Part shown: piece after piece, positions 55,108-62,645 of the stretch
How positions within the stretch are numbered: the first letter of the stretch is position 1
How the letters are laid out: the number at the start of each line of letters is the position of its first letter
Assembly (NCBI RefSeq): GCF_005049285.1
Contig: NZ_SOSC01000001.1
Span: 372,001 to 436,000, forward strand
DNA: 64,000 nt
Direction: 5' to 3'
Origin: Halorientalis salina
GTDB taxonomy: Archaea; Halobacteriota; Halobacteria; Halobacteriales; Haloarculaceae
Made by a program: the position numbers and the translations under genes
Notes under the pieces: model-generated
What the model was told of the DNA's origin: nothing
Seen by the model: only the letters and a program-made list of their open reading frames with translations
Database searches by the model: none

Positions 55108-56160
55108 ATGATTTTCTCAGTTGATCAGGATACCGAGACGCTCGATCGCCTTCCCGAACAGCAACTCGCACAGTTGAACGTTCTCGAGCGGGCCGATCTG
55201 GAGGAGTGGGTGATCAGAGAACCGCGGATACTCGGCGAGGACCTTCTGGTCATCTCATCGGAATACTCGAATTTCGCTGATTTACGTGACCGGCTCGATG
55301 TTCTGGCGATCGACACCGAAGGGAAACTAGTTGTCGTTGAATTGAAACGCGACAGGGCGGACCGAACGACGGATTTACAGGCCATCAAGTACGCAAGTTA
55401 CTGCGCGACGCTCACAGCGGAAGACGTACAAAAGGACTATCGAGCGTTCTGGAACGGACGTGAGGGAACTGATCGATCCCCCGAGGACGTAGGTCGGGAA
55501 TTCGTCGATTTCCTGCAGCAGACTGTGATCGAAGACGCTCCGTATCTGGACGATGGGTGGGCGAATTTCGAACTCGATGATACCCCGCGTATCTTACTCG
55601 CTGCAGGGAGTTTCGGGCCGGAAATAACGTCTCCGGTCATGTGGCTCATCGAGGAATTCGACATGGACATAACCTGTACCCGAATCGAGGCGTATTCTCA
55701 CCGAGACCGACTCATTTTGAACAGTCAGCAGGTGATTCCGATCCCGGAAGCCGAAGAGTACCTCACTAAACGACGTGAAAAACAGGAGAAACAAAAGCAA
55801 ACGTCGGTTACTTTTACGCTACCTGCACTTCTAGAACGACAGGTTCTGGCGGAAGGCGATGTTGTTGTGTTCGATGAAAGTGAGGTCCCGGACGGAACCG
55901 ACCGCGAATGGGATCCGAACGACGACTTCTGGCGCGCCCGGGTTACCGGTATGACCGGTCAGCAGAACAACGTCGAATGGTTGCACGACGGCAATATGTA
56001 CTCCTTTACGGGCTTGACAAAGGAAATTCTACGCCAACTGGTAGATCGCGATACGGATAAACCACTCAATGGGTTCGCGTATTGGACCCACCCCGAATTC
56101 GGGTGGGAAACACTCCTCCAACTTCGCGAAAAAGAGGTACGGGAAAACCGAGGAACGTGA
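55108..56160 (+). CDS. NucS/DUF91-like PD-(D/E)xK nuclease with C-terminal RAMA-like domain
   Basis: The protein has 350 residues from the ATG at 55108 (MIFSVDQDTETLDRLPEQQL). Residues 30-100 match the endonuclease NucS catalytic fold: LEEWVIREPRILGEDLLVIS, then DVLAIDTEGKLVVVELKRD (acid, E78-x-K80) and a Q91-x3-Y95 helix. A charged helical linker (213-233, KRREKQEKQKQ) leads to a domain at about 238-342 (LPALLERQVLAEGDVVVFD, FWRARVTGM, MYSFTGLTKEILRQL, NGFAYWTHPEFGWETLLQL) that resembles RAMA domains linked to restriction-modification. GC is clearly below its neighbours and it stands alone. A defence or repair nuclease is a reasonable inference; no methylase is adjacent. Confidence 0.75.
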   Translation: MIFSVDQDTETLDRLPEQQLAQLNVLERADLEEWVIREPRILGEDLLVISSEYSNFADLRDRLDVLAIDTEGKLVVVELKRDRADRTTDLQAIKYASYCATLTAEDVQKDYRAFWNGREGTDRSPEDVGREFVDFLQQTVIEDAPYLDDGWANFELDDTPRILLAAGSFGPEITSPVMWLIEEFDMDITCTRIEAYSHRDRLILNSQQVIPIPEAEEYLTKRREKQEKQKQTSVTFTLPALLERQVLAEGDVVVFDESEVPDGTDREWDPNDDFWRARVTGMTGQQNNVEWLHDGNMYSFTGLTKEILRQLVDRDTDKPLNGFAYWTHPEFGWETLLQLREKEVRENRGT

Positions 56161-56423
56161 GAGATAACTGAACGTCGAACGGTGAGGCCTCGGTACCGTT
56201 ACGAGAACTGCCCGAAACTGGGTAGGCATTGAACGTTCTATCGGCAAGCTGACCCCATTTCACGTATTTCACTCGATCCGGTGGTTCTGGAGAACTCCCT
56301 TTCAGCCCGACGAATATCGGTTTTCCTTCGTATCTGTTAGTTAATCTACGTAGTCTAATACACACCCGACACGTTGTCCGGAGTGTAACGGACGTTTATG
56401 GTAGTCGGGTCTGTGTAGATGGT

Positions 56424-57590
56424 ATGGAATACGAGGAGACACAGGAACACTCGCTGATCCGGGAATCGTGCCGGAACATCGCGTCGGACTACGACGTGCA
56501 CTACTGGCGAGAGCACGTCGAGGAAAAGAAGTTCCCCCAGGAGTACTGGGACGACCTCGCACGCGACGGCTGGCTCGGCGTGACGATTCCCGAAGAGTAC
56601 GGCGGCGCGGACATGGGCATGCTGGAGATGTCCATCATCATCGAGGAACTCTCCCGGGGCGGCGGCCAGGGTGGCATCGTGTTCGTCCTGACCCCCGTCT
56701 TCGGCGGCATCGGTATCCAGCGCCACGGTAACGAGGAACAGAAGGAGAAGTACCTCCCGGCCATCGCCAACGGGGAGATGCGCTTTTGCATGGGGCTGAC
56801 CGAGGCCCACGCCGGCGTCAACACCCTCCAGATCGAGACCACGGGCGAACGCGACGGCGACGAGTTCGTCCTCTCGGGCCAGAAAATGTTCATCAGCGGC
56901 GTCGAGAACGCCGACACCATGCTGCTGGTGGCCCGGACCTCCGAGTTCGACCCGGACAACCCGACCAGCGGCGTCACGCTGTTCCTCGTCGACGACCCCG
57001 CAGGCCGGGACGGCATCGACCTCTCGAAAGTCGACGTGGCGGCGCCGTGGTTCGAGAAACAGTACCAGGTCGACATCGACGGGCTACGCGTCCACGAGGA
57101 CCAGATCCTGGGCCACGAGGACGGCGGCCTGCTCATGCTGTGGGACACCCTGAACACCGAACGGATCGCCGGCGCGGCCTCGTCGGTCGGCGGCGGCCTG
57201 CGGGCCATCGACCTGGCCGTCGACTACGCCAACGACCGCGAGGTCTTTGGCGGACCGATCGGCGCACACCAGGGCATTCAGCACCCGCTAGCCGAGTCGT
57301 ATGCGAAACTGCTGTCCTCGCGCGAAATGATGTACAAGGCGGCCTGGCAGTGGGACAACGGTGAAGACGAGGGCATGGCGGCCAACGCGGCCAACCTGCT
57401 GACGAGCCAGTTCGCGACCGAAGCCGCGAGTCGAGCCATTCAGGCCCACGGCGGGAACGGGTTCACCCACGAGTACGAGGTCTACGACATCTGGCAGAAC
57501 GCCCGCGTGACCGAAACGGTCCCGGTCCCCAACGAGATGGTGAAAAACTACATCGCCGAACACGAACTCGGGCTGCCGAAATCGTACTGA
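56424..57590 (+). CDS. Acyl-CoA dehydrogenase
   Basis: The protein has 388 residues, typical length. The order of motifs is LARDGWLGVTIPEEYGGADMGMLE, MRFCMGLTEAHAGVNTLQIETT (flavin-binding), FVLSGQKMFISGVENADTMLLVART, TERIAGAASSVGGGLRAIDLAVDYANDREVFGGPIGAHQGIQHPLAE in outline, and AIQAHGGNGFTHEYEVYDIWQNARV. It oxidises acyl-CoA to trans-2-enoyl-CoA with FAD, passing electrons to electron-transfer flavoprotein. A CGTTTATGG box lies about 30 nt upstream and the octamer TGTTAGTT lies at 56335. Confidence 0.95.
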   Translation: MEYEETQEHSLIRESCRNIASDYDVHYWREHVEEKKFPQEYWDDLARDGWLGVTIPEEYGGADMGMLEMSIIIEELSRGGGQGGIVFVLTPVFGGIGIQRHGNEEQKEKYLPAIANGEMRFCMGLTEAHAGVNTLQIETTGERDGDEFVLSGQKMFISGVENADTMLLVARTSEFDPDNPTSGVTLFLVDDPAGRDGIDLSKVDVAAPWFEKQYQVDIDGLRVHEDQILGHEDGGLLMLWDTLNTERIAGAASSVGGGLRAIDLAVDYANDREVFGGPIGAHQGIQHPLAESYAKLLSSREMMYKAAWQWDNGEDEGMAANAANLLTSQFATEAASRAIQAHGGNGFTHEYEVYDIWQNARVTETVPVPNEMVKNYIAEHELGLPKSY

Positions 57591-57694
57591 TCACCGAGTC
57601 GTTGGGCCCGACCCGACGCCCCGACCTCTTGTTTCCATCCTAGATTGAAAAAACAATTTACAGTTACCATCGTTCACACAATTGAAATTCTGTT

Positions 57695-57708
57695 TTCCAA
57701 CGTTGGAA
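57695..57708. promoter_or_regulatory. Perfect 14-bp palindrome in the gap before the MTH865-type gene
   Basis: TTCCAACGTTGGAA is a perfect dyad about 115 bp upstream of the TATA-like box of the next gene. It is a candidate regulator site, but no partner is known. Confidence 0.35.
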
Positions 57709-57824
57709 TCAGAGTGTTGGCCGTGAGAGCGGTCGAACTCGGAAATATCGAACGATTCGCGGCCTGTGAGTACGGTGGGCGAGAATAAACTACAAACAAT
57801 GTGTTCAGTTGGCAAACTCGAATG

Positions 57825-57834
57825 TTTTTTAATA
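57825..57834 (+). promoter_or_regulatory. TATA-like box for the MTH865-family gene
   Basis: TTTTTTAATA lies 27-36 nt before the ATG at 57861, giving a leaderless transcript. Confidence 0.55.
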
Positions 57835-57860
57835 CCAGTGGACAATGGATGTCATGTACT

Positions 57861-58112
57861 ATGGCAGACAAGGATGACCTCCGAGAGCAGATGATCGAAG
57901 CGTTCGAAGGTGCAGACTACCCGATTTCCTCGCCGATGGACCTCGTTCCGGCACTCCCGAACGGCCCGTCCACGAAGTTCGAGTCCGGCGACTTCTCCAT
58001 GACGGCCATGGAGCTCAACACGAAGCTCAGCGGCGGGGAGTTCCCCTACGACTCCGCAGCGGATTTCGTCGACGACATCCTCGAGGAGCTCGAGGACCAG
58101 GGCGAGTTCTGA
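57861..58112 (+). CDS. MTH865-family small protein
   Basis: The protein has 83 residues from the ATG at 57861 (MADKDDLREQMIEAFEGADY). It matches the MTH865 family throughout: AFEGADYPISSPMDLVPALPNGP, then MTAMELNTKLSGGEFPYDSAADFVDDILEEL in outline. The fold is a small EF-hand-like helical bundle solved for the Methanothermobacter protein; no function is established. The protein is cytoplasmic. It converges with the acyl-CoA ligase gene. Confidence 0.92.
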   Translation: MADKDDLREQMIEAFEGADYPISSPMDLVPALPNGPSTKFESGDFSMTAMELNTKLSGGEFPYDSAADFVDDILEELEDQGEF

Positions 58113-58165
58113 GGTCTGCACACCAATCGGTTCGCCTTCCAGTTCTCTTGACCGCTACCGGGTAG

Positions 58166-59812
58166 CTACAGCTCCTCGTCCGTCGACTGGATCGGGTCGT
58201 CGAGGCGCTCGTCGACCTCTTCTTCGAGTTTGTAGCGCTGGACTTTCTTGGTGGCGCTGCGCGGCAGTTCGTCGACAAAGAAGACGCGGCGGGGGTGGGC
58301 GTAACTCGCGACGTGATCGAGCGAGAACTCCCGGAGGTCCCGCTCGGTCAGATCGCTGTCCCCTTCCAACACGACGAAGGCGACCGGGGCTTCGCCCTTG
58401 ACCTCGTGTGGTGCGCCGACGACGGCGGCTTCGGCCACGTCCGGGTGTTCGTAGAGGGCGTCCTCGACCTCCGCGGGGTAGATGTTCTCCCCGCCGGCGA
58501 TGATCATGTCGTCAGCGCGGTCGACCATCCAGAAGTAGCCGTCCTCGTCGACGCGGGCGATGTCCTCCGTGTAGAAGAAGCCCTCGTCGTCGAACACCGA
58601 CTCGGTCTTCTGGGGGAGTTTGAAGTAGCCCTCGAAGACGTTGGGGCCGCGGATCGCGATCTCGCCGGTGACGGCGTCCTCGTCCTCGAAGTCGATGTCG
58701 TCGTCGACGCTCGGGTGGAGCTGGTCGGTCGAGATCCTGGTCTCCCGCGTGTCGGGATCGACGAGTTTGATGTCCATGTCGCCCAGCACCGGCCCGATAC
58801 AGCCGGCTTCCTTCCGGACGCCACGCAGGGGTTCGAGCGTCCCCGCGGGGCTCGTCTCTGTCATCCCCCAGCCTTCGCCCATCGGCACGTCCCACGCGTC
58901 CTCGATGGTTCGGCGAACCTCGTCGGCCAGCGGCGCGGCGGCACAGGTGACTTCGTCCAGCGACGAGAGGTCGTACTCGTCTGGACTTTCGCGGTACTCG
59001 CGCCACATCATCGTGTACATCGCGGGGACGCCGGCGAACTGCGTGATGTCGTGCGCTTCGATGGCGTCCAACATCGGGACTGCCTCGGGCTGTGGCTGGA
59101 GAACCATCGTCCCGCCGTTGTAGATGTACGAACCCATGATGGCGTTCAGCGCGTAGATGTGGAACAGCGGGAGGACGAGCAGCATGTTGTCCTCCGGGTC
59201 GATAGCCAGCCCGCCGTTGTCGTAGGCCTCGATGGTCGACAGCAGGTTCTCGTGGGTCAACAGGACGCCCTTCGGATTGCCGGTCGTCCCCGAGGTGTAG
59301 GGCTGGCAGGCCACGTCGTCGTAGGCCCGTTCGACGCGCTCGAACTCACCGCTCGCGTCGTCGATCGCGTGGGAGTAGTTGACGATCCCGTCGCCGCTGA
59401 CGCCCCCCAGCAGGAGCGTCCCGACCTCGGCGGCCGCCGCGAGGTTCTGGGCTTCGTCCGCGAGCAGCGGCGACGCGATGACGTGGTCGGCCTCGGCGTT
59501 CTGAACCACGTAGACGAGTGTCTCCGGGTCCATCCGCAGGTTCAGCGGAACCGGGACGGCACCGGCACGCATTGCACCGAAGTAGGATTCGGGGAACTGC
59601 GACGTGTTCGGGACGAACAGGCCGACGCGATCACCGGGTTCGACGCCCTCATCGACGAGCACGTTCGCGACTTTGTTCGCCCGCGTGTCGACCTCGCCGT
59701 AGGTCCGCGTCTGACCGAAGGACACGAACGCTGGCTGGTCTTCGTACCGGTGGGCGGCCATCGCGAGGAGGTCGCCCATGTGTCGGAGGGGTTCGCCTTG
59801 ATATACTTCCAT
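58166..59812 (-). CDS. AMP-forming acyl-CoA ligase (long-chain fatty-acid-CoA ligase type)
   Basis: The protein has 548 residues from the ATG at 59812 (MEVYQGEPLRHMGDLLAMAA). ANL-superfamily motifs in order: CQPYTSGTTGNPKGVLLTHENL (P-loop), MGEGWGMTETSPAGTLEPL, GEIAIRGPNVFEGYFKLPQKT, FFYTEDIARVDEDGYFWMVDRADDMIIAGGENIYPAEVED in outline, and SATKKVQRYKLEEEV with the C-terminal catalytic Lys. It activates a carboxylic acid with ATP and CoA, feeding beta-oxidation. A TATA-like ACTTAATACC lies about 29 nt upstream. A GTTAG-CAA-CTAAC dyad sits right at the transcription start region, a repressor-like position. Confidence 0.95.
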   Translation of the reverse strand: MEVYQGEPLRHMGDLLAMAAHRYEDQPAFVSFGQTRTYGEVDTRANKVANVLVDEGVEPGDRVGLFVPNTSQFPESYFGAMRAGAVPVPLNLRMDPETLVYVVQNAEADHVIASPLLADEAQNLAAAAEVGTLLLGGVSGDGIVNYSHAIDDASGEFERVERAYDDVACQPYTSGTTGNPKGVLLTHENLLSTIEAYDNGGLAIDPEDNMLLVLPLFHIYALNAIMGSYIYNGGTMVLQPQPEAVPMLDAIEAHDITQFAGVPAMYTMMWREYRESPDEYDLSSLDEVTCAAAPLADEVRRTIEDAWDVPMGEGWGMTETSPAGTLEPLRGVRKEAGCIGPVLGDMDIKLVDPDTRETRISTDQLHPSVDDDIDFEDEDAVTGEIAIRGPNVFEGYFKLPQKTESVFDDEGFFYTEDIARVDEDGYFWMVDRADDMIIAGGENIYPAEVEDALYEHPDVAEAAVVGAPHEVKGEAPVAFVVLEGDSDLTERDLREFSLDHVASYAHPRRVFFVDELPRSATKKVQRYKLEEEVDERLDDPIQSTDEEL

Positions 59813-59825
59813 GTTAGCAACTAAC
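59813..59825. promoter_or_regulatory. Operator-like dyad at the acyl-CoA ligase start
   Basis: GTTAG CAA CTAAC lies immediately upstream of the ligase ATG and downstream of its TATA-like box. A bound protein would block initiation. The minus strand reads the octamer TGTTAGTT found at two other acyl-CoA gene promoters. Confidence 0.4.
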
Positions 59826-59840
59826 AGGCACACCGGGCAG

Positions 59841-59850
59841 GGTATTAAGT
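59841..59850 (-). promoter_or_regulatory. TATA-like box for the acyl-CoA ligase
   Basis: The minus strand reads ACTTAATACC 29-38 nt before the ATG at 59812. Confidence 0.5.
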
Positions 59851-60018
59851 CTGGCTCCGAGATTGACATCTTTCAGCCCCGTTCTTTCCCGAGTGCGGGA
59901 CCTTCCGAGCCGGTGACCGTTCCCGAAACGACGGTTCCGTCGACCGGTGGTGACTACAACAACCGTTTTAGCTTTGCTCAATATTACAACAATTCCCGGA
60001 GAACGCTCGACTGGACAC

Positions 60019-60504
60019 ATGAAGATCGCGGAACACCGAGCCCGTCCGAGGGTACGAACAGTTGCAGATGCGGTGGCCGGGCGACTCGTCGGCCGGCCGG
60101 CGAGCGCTGTCGCGGTGATCGCCCTCGCCGTCGTGGCTGCCGTCGTCACGGCGAGACGCGTCGCCGCGACGGACACGTACCTGCAGATACAGTACGCGCT
60201 ACCGACCTATGACGGCAGCATCGGGCCGATAGCCGTCACCGCTGGTGCCGTTCTCGTCGGACTGGCGGCACTGAGTGCGTACGTCGGAGCCGGGTTGGCC
60301 CCGACCGCGTTCCTGGCCGGCGGCCCCGTGTTCGGCTGGGCCGTCAACCATTTCTCCTCGTCGATAACCCCACAGTACGCAGCGACCTTCCCGCTCGAAA
60401 TGGCGGTTCTGTACGGTGGTTGCATTGGCCTCGTCGGCTACCTGCTCGGGAGGGGAGTCCGGACGCTGGTGCCGCCGTCGGCGCTCTCGCCGTTGAAGAG
60501 CTGA
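60019..60504 (+). CDS. Integral membrane protein, unknown
   Basis: The protein has 161 residues from the ATG at 60019 (MKIAEHRARPRVRTVADAVA). It has four likely membrane helices: AVAVIALAVVAAVVTA, PIAVTAGAVLVGLAALSAYVGAG, PTAFLAGGPVFGWAVNHF, and MAVLYGGCIGLVGYLLGRGV. I recognise no functional motif. It converges with the YdjM-type gene and is divergent from the acyl-CoA ligase. Confidence 0.7.
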   Translation: MKIAEHRARPRVRTVADAVAGRLVGRPASAVAVIALAVVAAVVTARRVAATDTYLQIQYALPTYDGSIGPIAVTAGAVLVGLAALSAYVGAGLAPTAFLAGGPVFGWAVNHFSSSITPQYAATFPLEMAVLYGGCIGLVGYLLGRGVRTLVPPSALSPLKS

Positions 60505-60514
60505 GTTTCCGACC

Positions 60515-61000
60515 TCAGAGGACTTCCGTCGCCAGTATCAGCCCGGCGGTGACGAACACGCCCAGGCCGAACAGGGAGAAGTTGGCGATGGTGTTGTCCG
60601 CACGCGTAACTCGAAGGGTGAACCGTCGGTTCCAGAGCGGCCAGAACGGTGCGATGCCCATGGGGGTGAGCACGTCACCGAGCAAATGGGCGAGAATAGC
60701 GAGGGTCCCGATAGCGAACCCGAACACGGCGAGTTCGCTGGACATCCCGACGGCTTGCCCGCCGAACACCCACCCGACGGCACCGGCTGCCAGGCCCACG
60801 AGCAGCGCGAACCCGACGGTGTGGGTCGAGCCGCGGTGGGAGACGAACGGGATGCTGTGGTCGGTATCGGGAAGGGTCGCCAGCGAGAGCATACAGAGTT
60901 CGCCGAGGACGGCGAGGTCGGATCGACCCAGCAAAACCAGGGCGAACCCGAGCGGGGCGTACACCAGCAGTGACACGCCGAGGTGGCCAGCGCGGTACAC
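60515..61000 (-). CDS. YdjM/DUF457-type membrane-bound metal-dependent hydrolase
   Basis: The protein has 161 residues and a GTG start at 61000 (MYRAGHLGVSLLVYAPLGF). It has four membrane helices. Conserved metal-type residues appear as H6 in AGHLG, LATLPDTDHSIPFVSHRGSTHTVGF (D-x-D-H ... H-R-G-x-T-H) and LAHLLGDVLTPMGIAPFWP (H-x-x-x-D). These fit the LexA-regulated inner-membrane hydrolase family, whose substrate is unknown. It is divergent from the Lrp-TRASH regulator. Confidence 0.9.
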   Translation of the reverse strand: MYRAGHLGVSLLVYAPLGFALVLLGRSDLAVLGELCMLSLATLPDTDHSIPFVSHRGSTHTVGFALLVGLAAGAVGWVFGGQAVGMSSELAVFGFAIGTLAILAHLLGDVLTPMGIAPFWPLWNRRFTLRVTRADNTIANFSLFGLGVFVTAGLILATEVL

Positions 61001-61119
61001 AAGCGGGGGTTACACCCCGAACCCGATGAACGTTCTGCGATGCAGTCGGAGGCGAGTGAGTGGATACCGTGATAGCCACAAGCGCTTTGCCGGGCCACCG
61101 CCTTCGGTGACATAGAGTA

Positions 61120-61716
61120 ATGCGGGGACTCGACGACACCGATCGAGAGATCCTGTCGCTGTTACTCGACGACGGGCGGCGACCCTACAGCGACATCGCG
61201 GAACGCGTCGATCTCTCGCCGCCGGCGGTCTCGGACCGTATCGACCGACTGGAGGAACTGGGTCTCCTACGGGGGTTCACTGTGGACATCGACCGGTCGA
61301 TGCTCCGGGAAGGCGTCCCCGTCCTCGTCGACGTACAGGTCGAACCGGGGAACGCGGAGGCCGTCAGGTCAGCACTGTCGGCAGGGGAGATCACCGAACA
61401 CGTGTTCGCGACCGCCGACGAGCGCGTGGTCGCCACGGCAACGGTGCCCGAAGCCGACGTTCAATCGCTGCTCGAATCGACGGTCGACGTGGAAGCCGTC
61501 GTCAGCTACGAGGTCGACCTGTTGACCGACAGGTCCTGGACGCCCTCGATCGGCGACGCGGAACTCGCAGCGTCCTGTGCCGAGTGTGGGAACACCGTGA
61601 CGACCGAGGGTGAAACGGCTCGCCTCGACGGAACCCGCTACCAGTTCTGCTGTTCGTCCTGTAAATCGCGGTTCGTCGACCAGTTCGAAGAGTTACGCGA
61701 GGGTGCCGATTCCTGA
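61120..61716 (+). CDS. Lrp/AsnC-family transcription regulator with TRASH metal-binding domain
   Basis: The protein has 198 residues. The N-terminal winged helix reads LDDTDREILSLLLDDGRRPYSDIAERVDLSPPAVSDRIDRLEELG in outline. A RAM-like middle domain follows, then a TRASH domain at about 148-190: AASCAECGNTVTTEGETARLDG and YQFCCSSCKSRFVDQFEEL. TRASH domains bind metals (copper in archaeal CopR-type regulators), so it likely senses a heavy metal. It precedes the DUF211 and VIT1/CCC1-like genes on the same strand, suggesting control of metal handling. The P-ATPase beyond is convergent. Confidence 0.92.
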   Translation: MRGLDDTDREILSLLLDDGRRPYSDIAERVDLSPPAVSDRIDRLEELGLLRGFTVDIDRSMLREGVPVLVDVQVEPGNAEAVRSALSAGEITEHVFATADERVVATATVPEADVQSLLESTVDVEAVVSYEVDLLTDRSWTPSIGDAELAASCAECGNTVTTEGETARLDGTRYQFCCSSCKSRFVDQFEELREGADS

Positions 61717-61783
61717 CGCCGGCAGATATACCGCCGCGTTCTGAACCCCTGGAACTTTCTTCGGAGCGGTGAAACTCTCCCGT

Positions 61784-62071
61784 ATGGCTCAGATCCGTCG
61801 GCTCGTCCTCGACGTGTTGAAACCGCACGAACCAGCCGTCCCCGCGCTCGCGGACGGGGTAGCCGACTGTCCGGGGGTCGAGGGCGTGAACGTCTCGCTC
61901 GTCGAAAGTGATCGGGAAGTCGAAAACGTGAAACTCACCCTCGAAGGCGAGGATATCGACTACGACGCTGTCAGGTCGACCGTCGACGAGTTCGGGGCGA
62001 GCGTCCACTCCATCGACGAGTTCGCCTGTGGGGAGACGCTGATCGAAGCCGGCGAAACGCCCCAGGACTGA
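61784..62071 (+). CDS. DUF211 family protein
   Basis: The protein has 95 residues from the ATG at 61784 (MAQIRRLVLDVLKPHEPAVP). It matches the DUF211 family with a ferredoxin-like fold: GVEGVNVSLVESDREVENVKLTLEGEDIDYDAVRSTVDEFGASVHSIDE in outline. Crystal structures in this archaeal family show oligomers, with metal binding in some, but the function is not established. The next gene starts one base after its stop, so cotranscription with the VIT-like gene is near certain. Confidence 0.92.
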   Translation: MAQIRRLVLDVLKPHEPAVPALADGVADCPGVEGVNVSLVESDREVENVKLTLEGEDIDYDAVRSTVDEFGASVHSIDEFACGETLIEAGETPQD

Positions 62072-62072
62072 G

Positions 62073-62645
62073 ATGGCGGGACCGTCGATTCGCGAGCGGG
62101 TCGGGTCGCTGTTCGACGCCATCTCCCGCCGCTACTTCGTCTCCAACGGGTTCGACGGGACGCTGACCAGCACCGGCGTCGCCGTCGGCTCGTATCTCTC
62201 CGGCGTCTCGGAGGGTGCCACCGTCGTTACCGTCGGGATCGGCGCGGCGGTCGGGCTGAGCACGTCGGGCGTCTGGAGCGTCTGGGAGATCGAGCGCGCC
62301 GAGAAACGCATCGAACGCCGGGACGTCGAGGCCGCGATGTTGACCGACCTCGGCGACACCCGAGTTCAGGAACAGAACCGGCGAGACCGGGTCAAACACG
62401 CAACGATGAGTGGCATCGGGCCGCTGATCGGTATCCTGTTTCCCATCAGCGCGTACCTGTTCGCACCCGCAGTCATCACGATGTTCGAGGCCACCGCCCT
62501 GGCGGTCCTCATCGGCGTCCTGTTGTTGTTCCTGTTCGGTGCCTACATGGGTGATATATCCGGCCAGTCGTGGGTCGTGGCGGGCCTGCGGATGGGGTTG
62601 GCCGGCGTCGTCGTCACCGTCATCAACGTCTTGCTGCCCGGCTAG
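62073..62645 (+). CDS. VIT1/CCC1-like membrane transporter
   Basis: The protein has 190 residues. The first part, YFVSNGFDGTLTSTGVAVGSYLSG, matches the start of VIT1/CCC1 iron/manganese transporters (F-D-G-x-x-x-x-x-G). WEIERAEKRIERRDVEAAML would be the cytoplasmic metal-binding helical loop. Three or four more membrane helices follow. It is shorter than full CCC1 proteins and may be a divergent relative. With DUF211 and the Lrp-TRASH regulator it forms a candidate metal-homeostasis unit. Its last 23 bases overlap the convergent P-ATPase gene. Confidence 0.75.
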   Translation: MAGPSIRERVGSLFDAISRRYFVSNGFDGTLTSTGVAVGSYLSGVSEGATVVTVGIGAAVGLSTSGVWSVWEIERAEKRIERRDVEAAMLTDLGDTRVQEQNRRDRVKHATMSGIGPLIGILFPISAYLFAPAVITMFEATALAVLIGVLLLFLFGAYMGDISGQSWVVAGLRMGLAGVVVTVINVLLPG

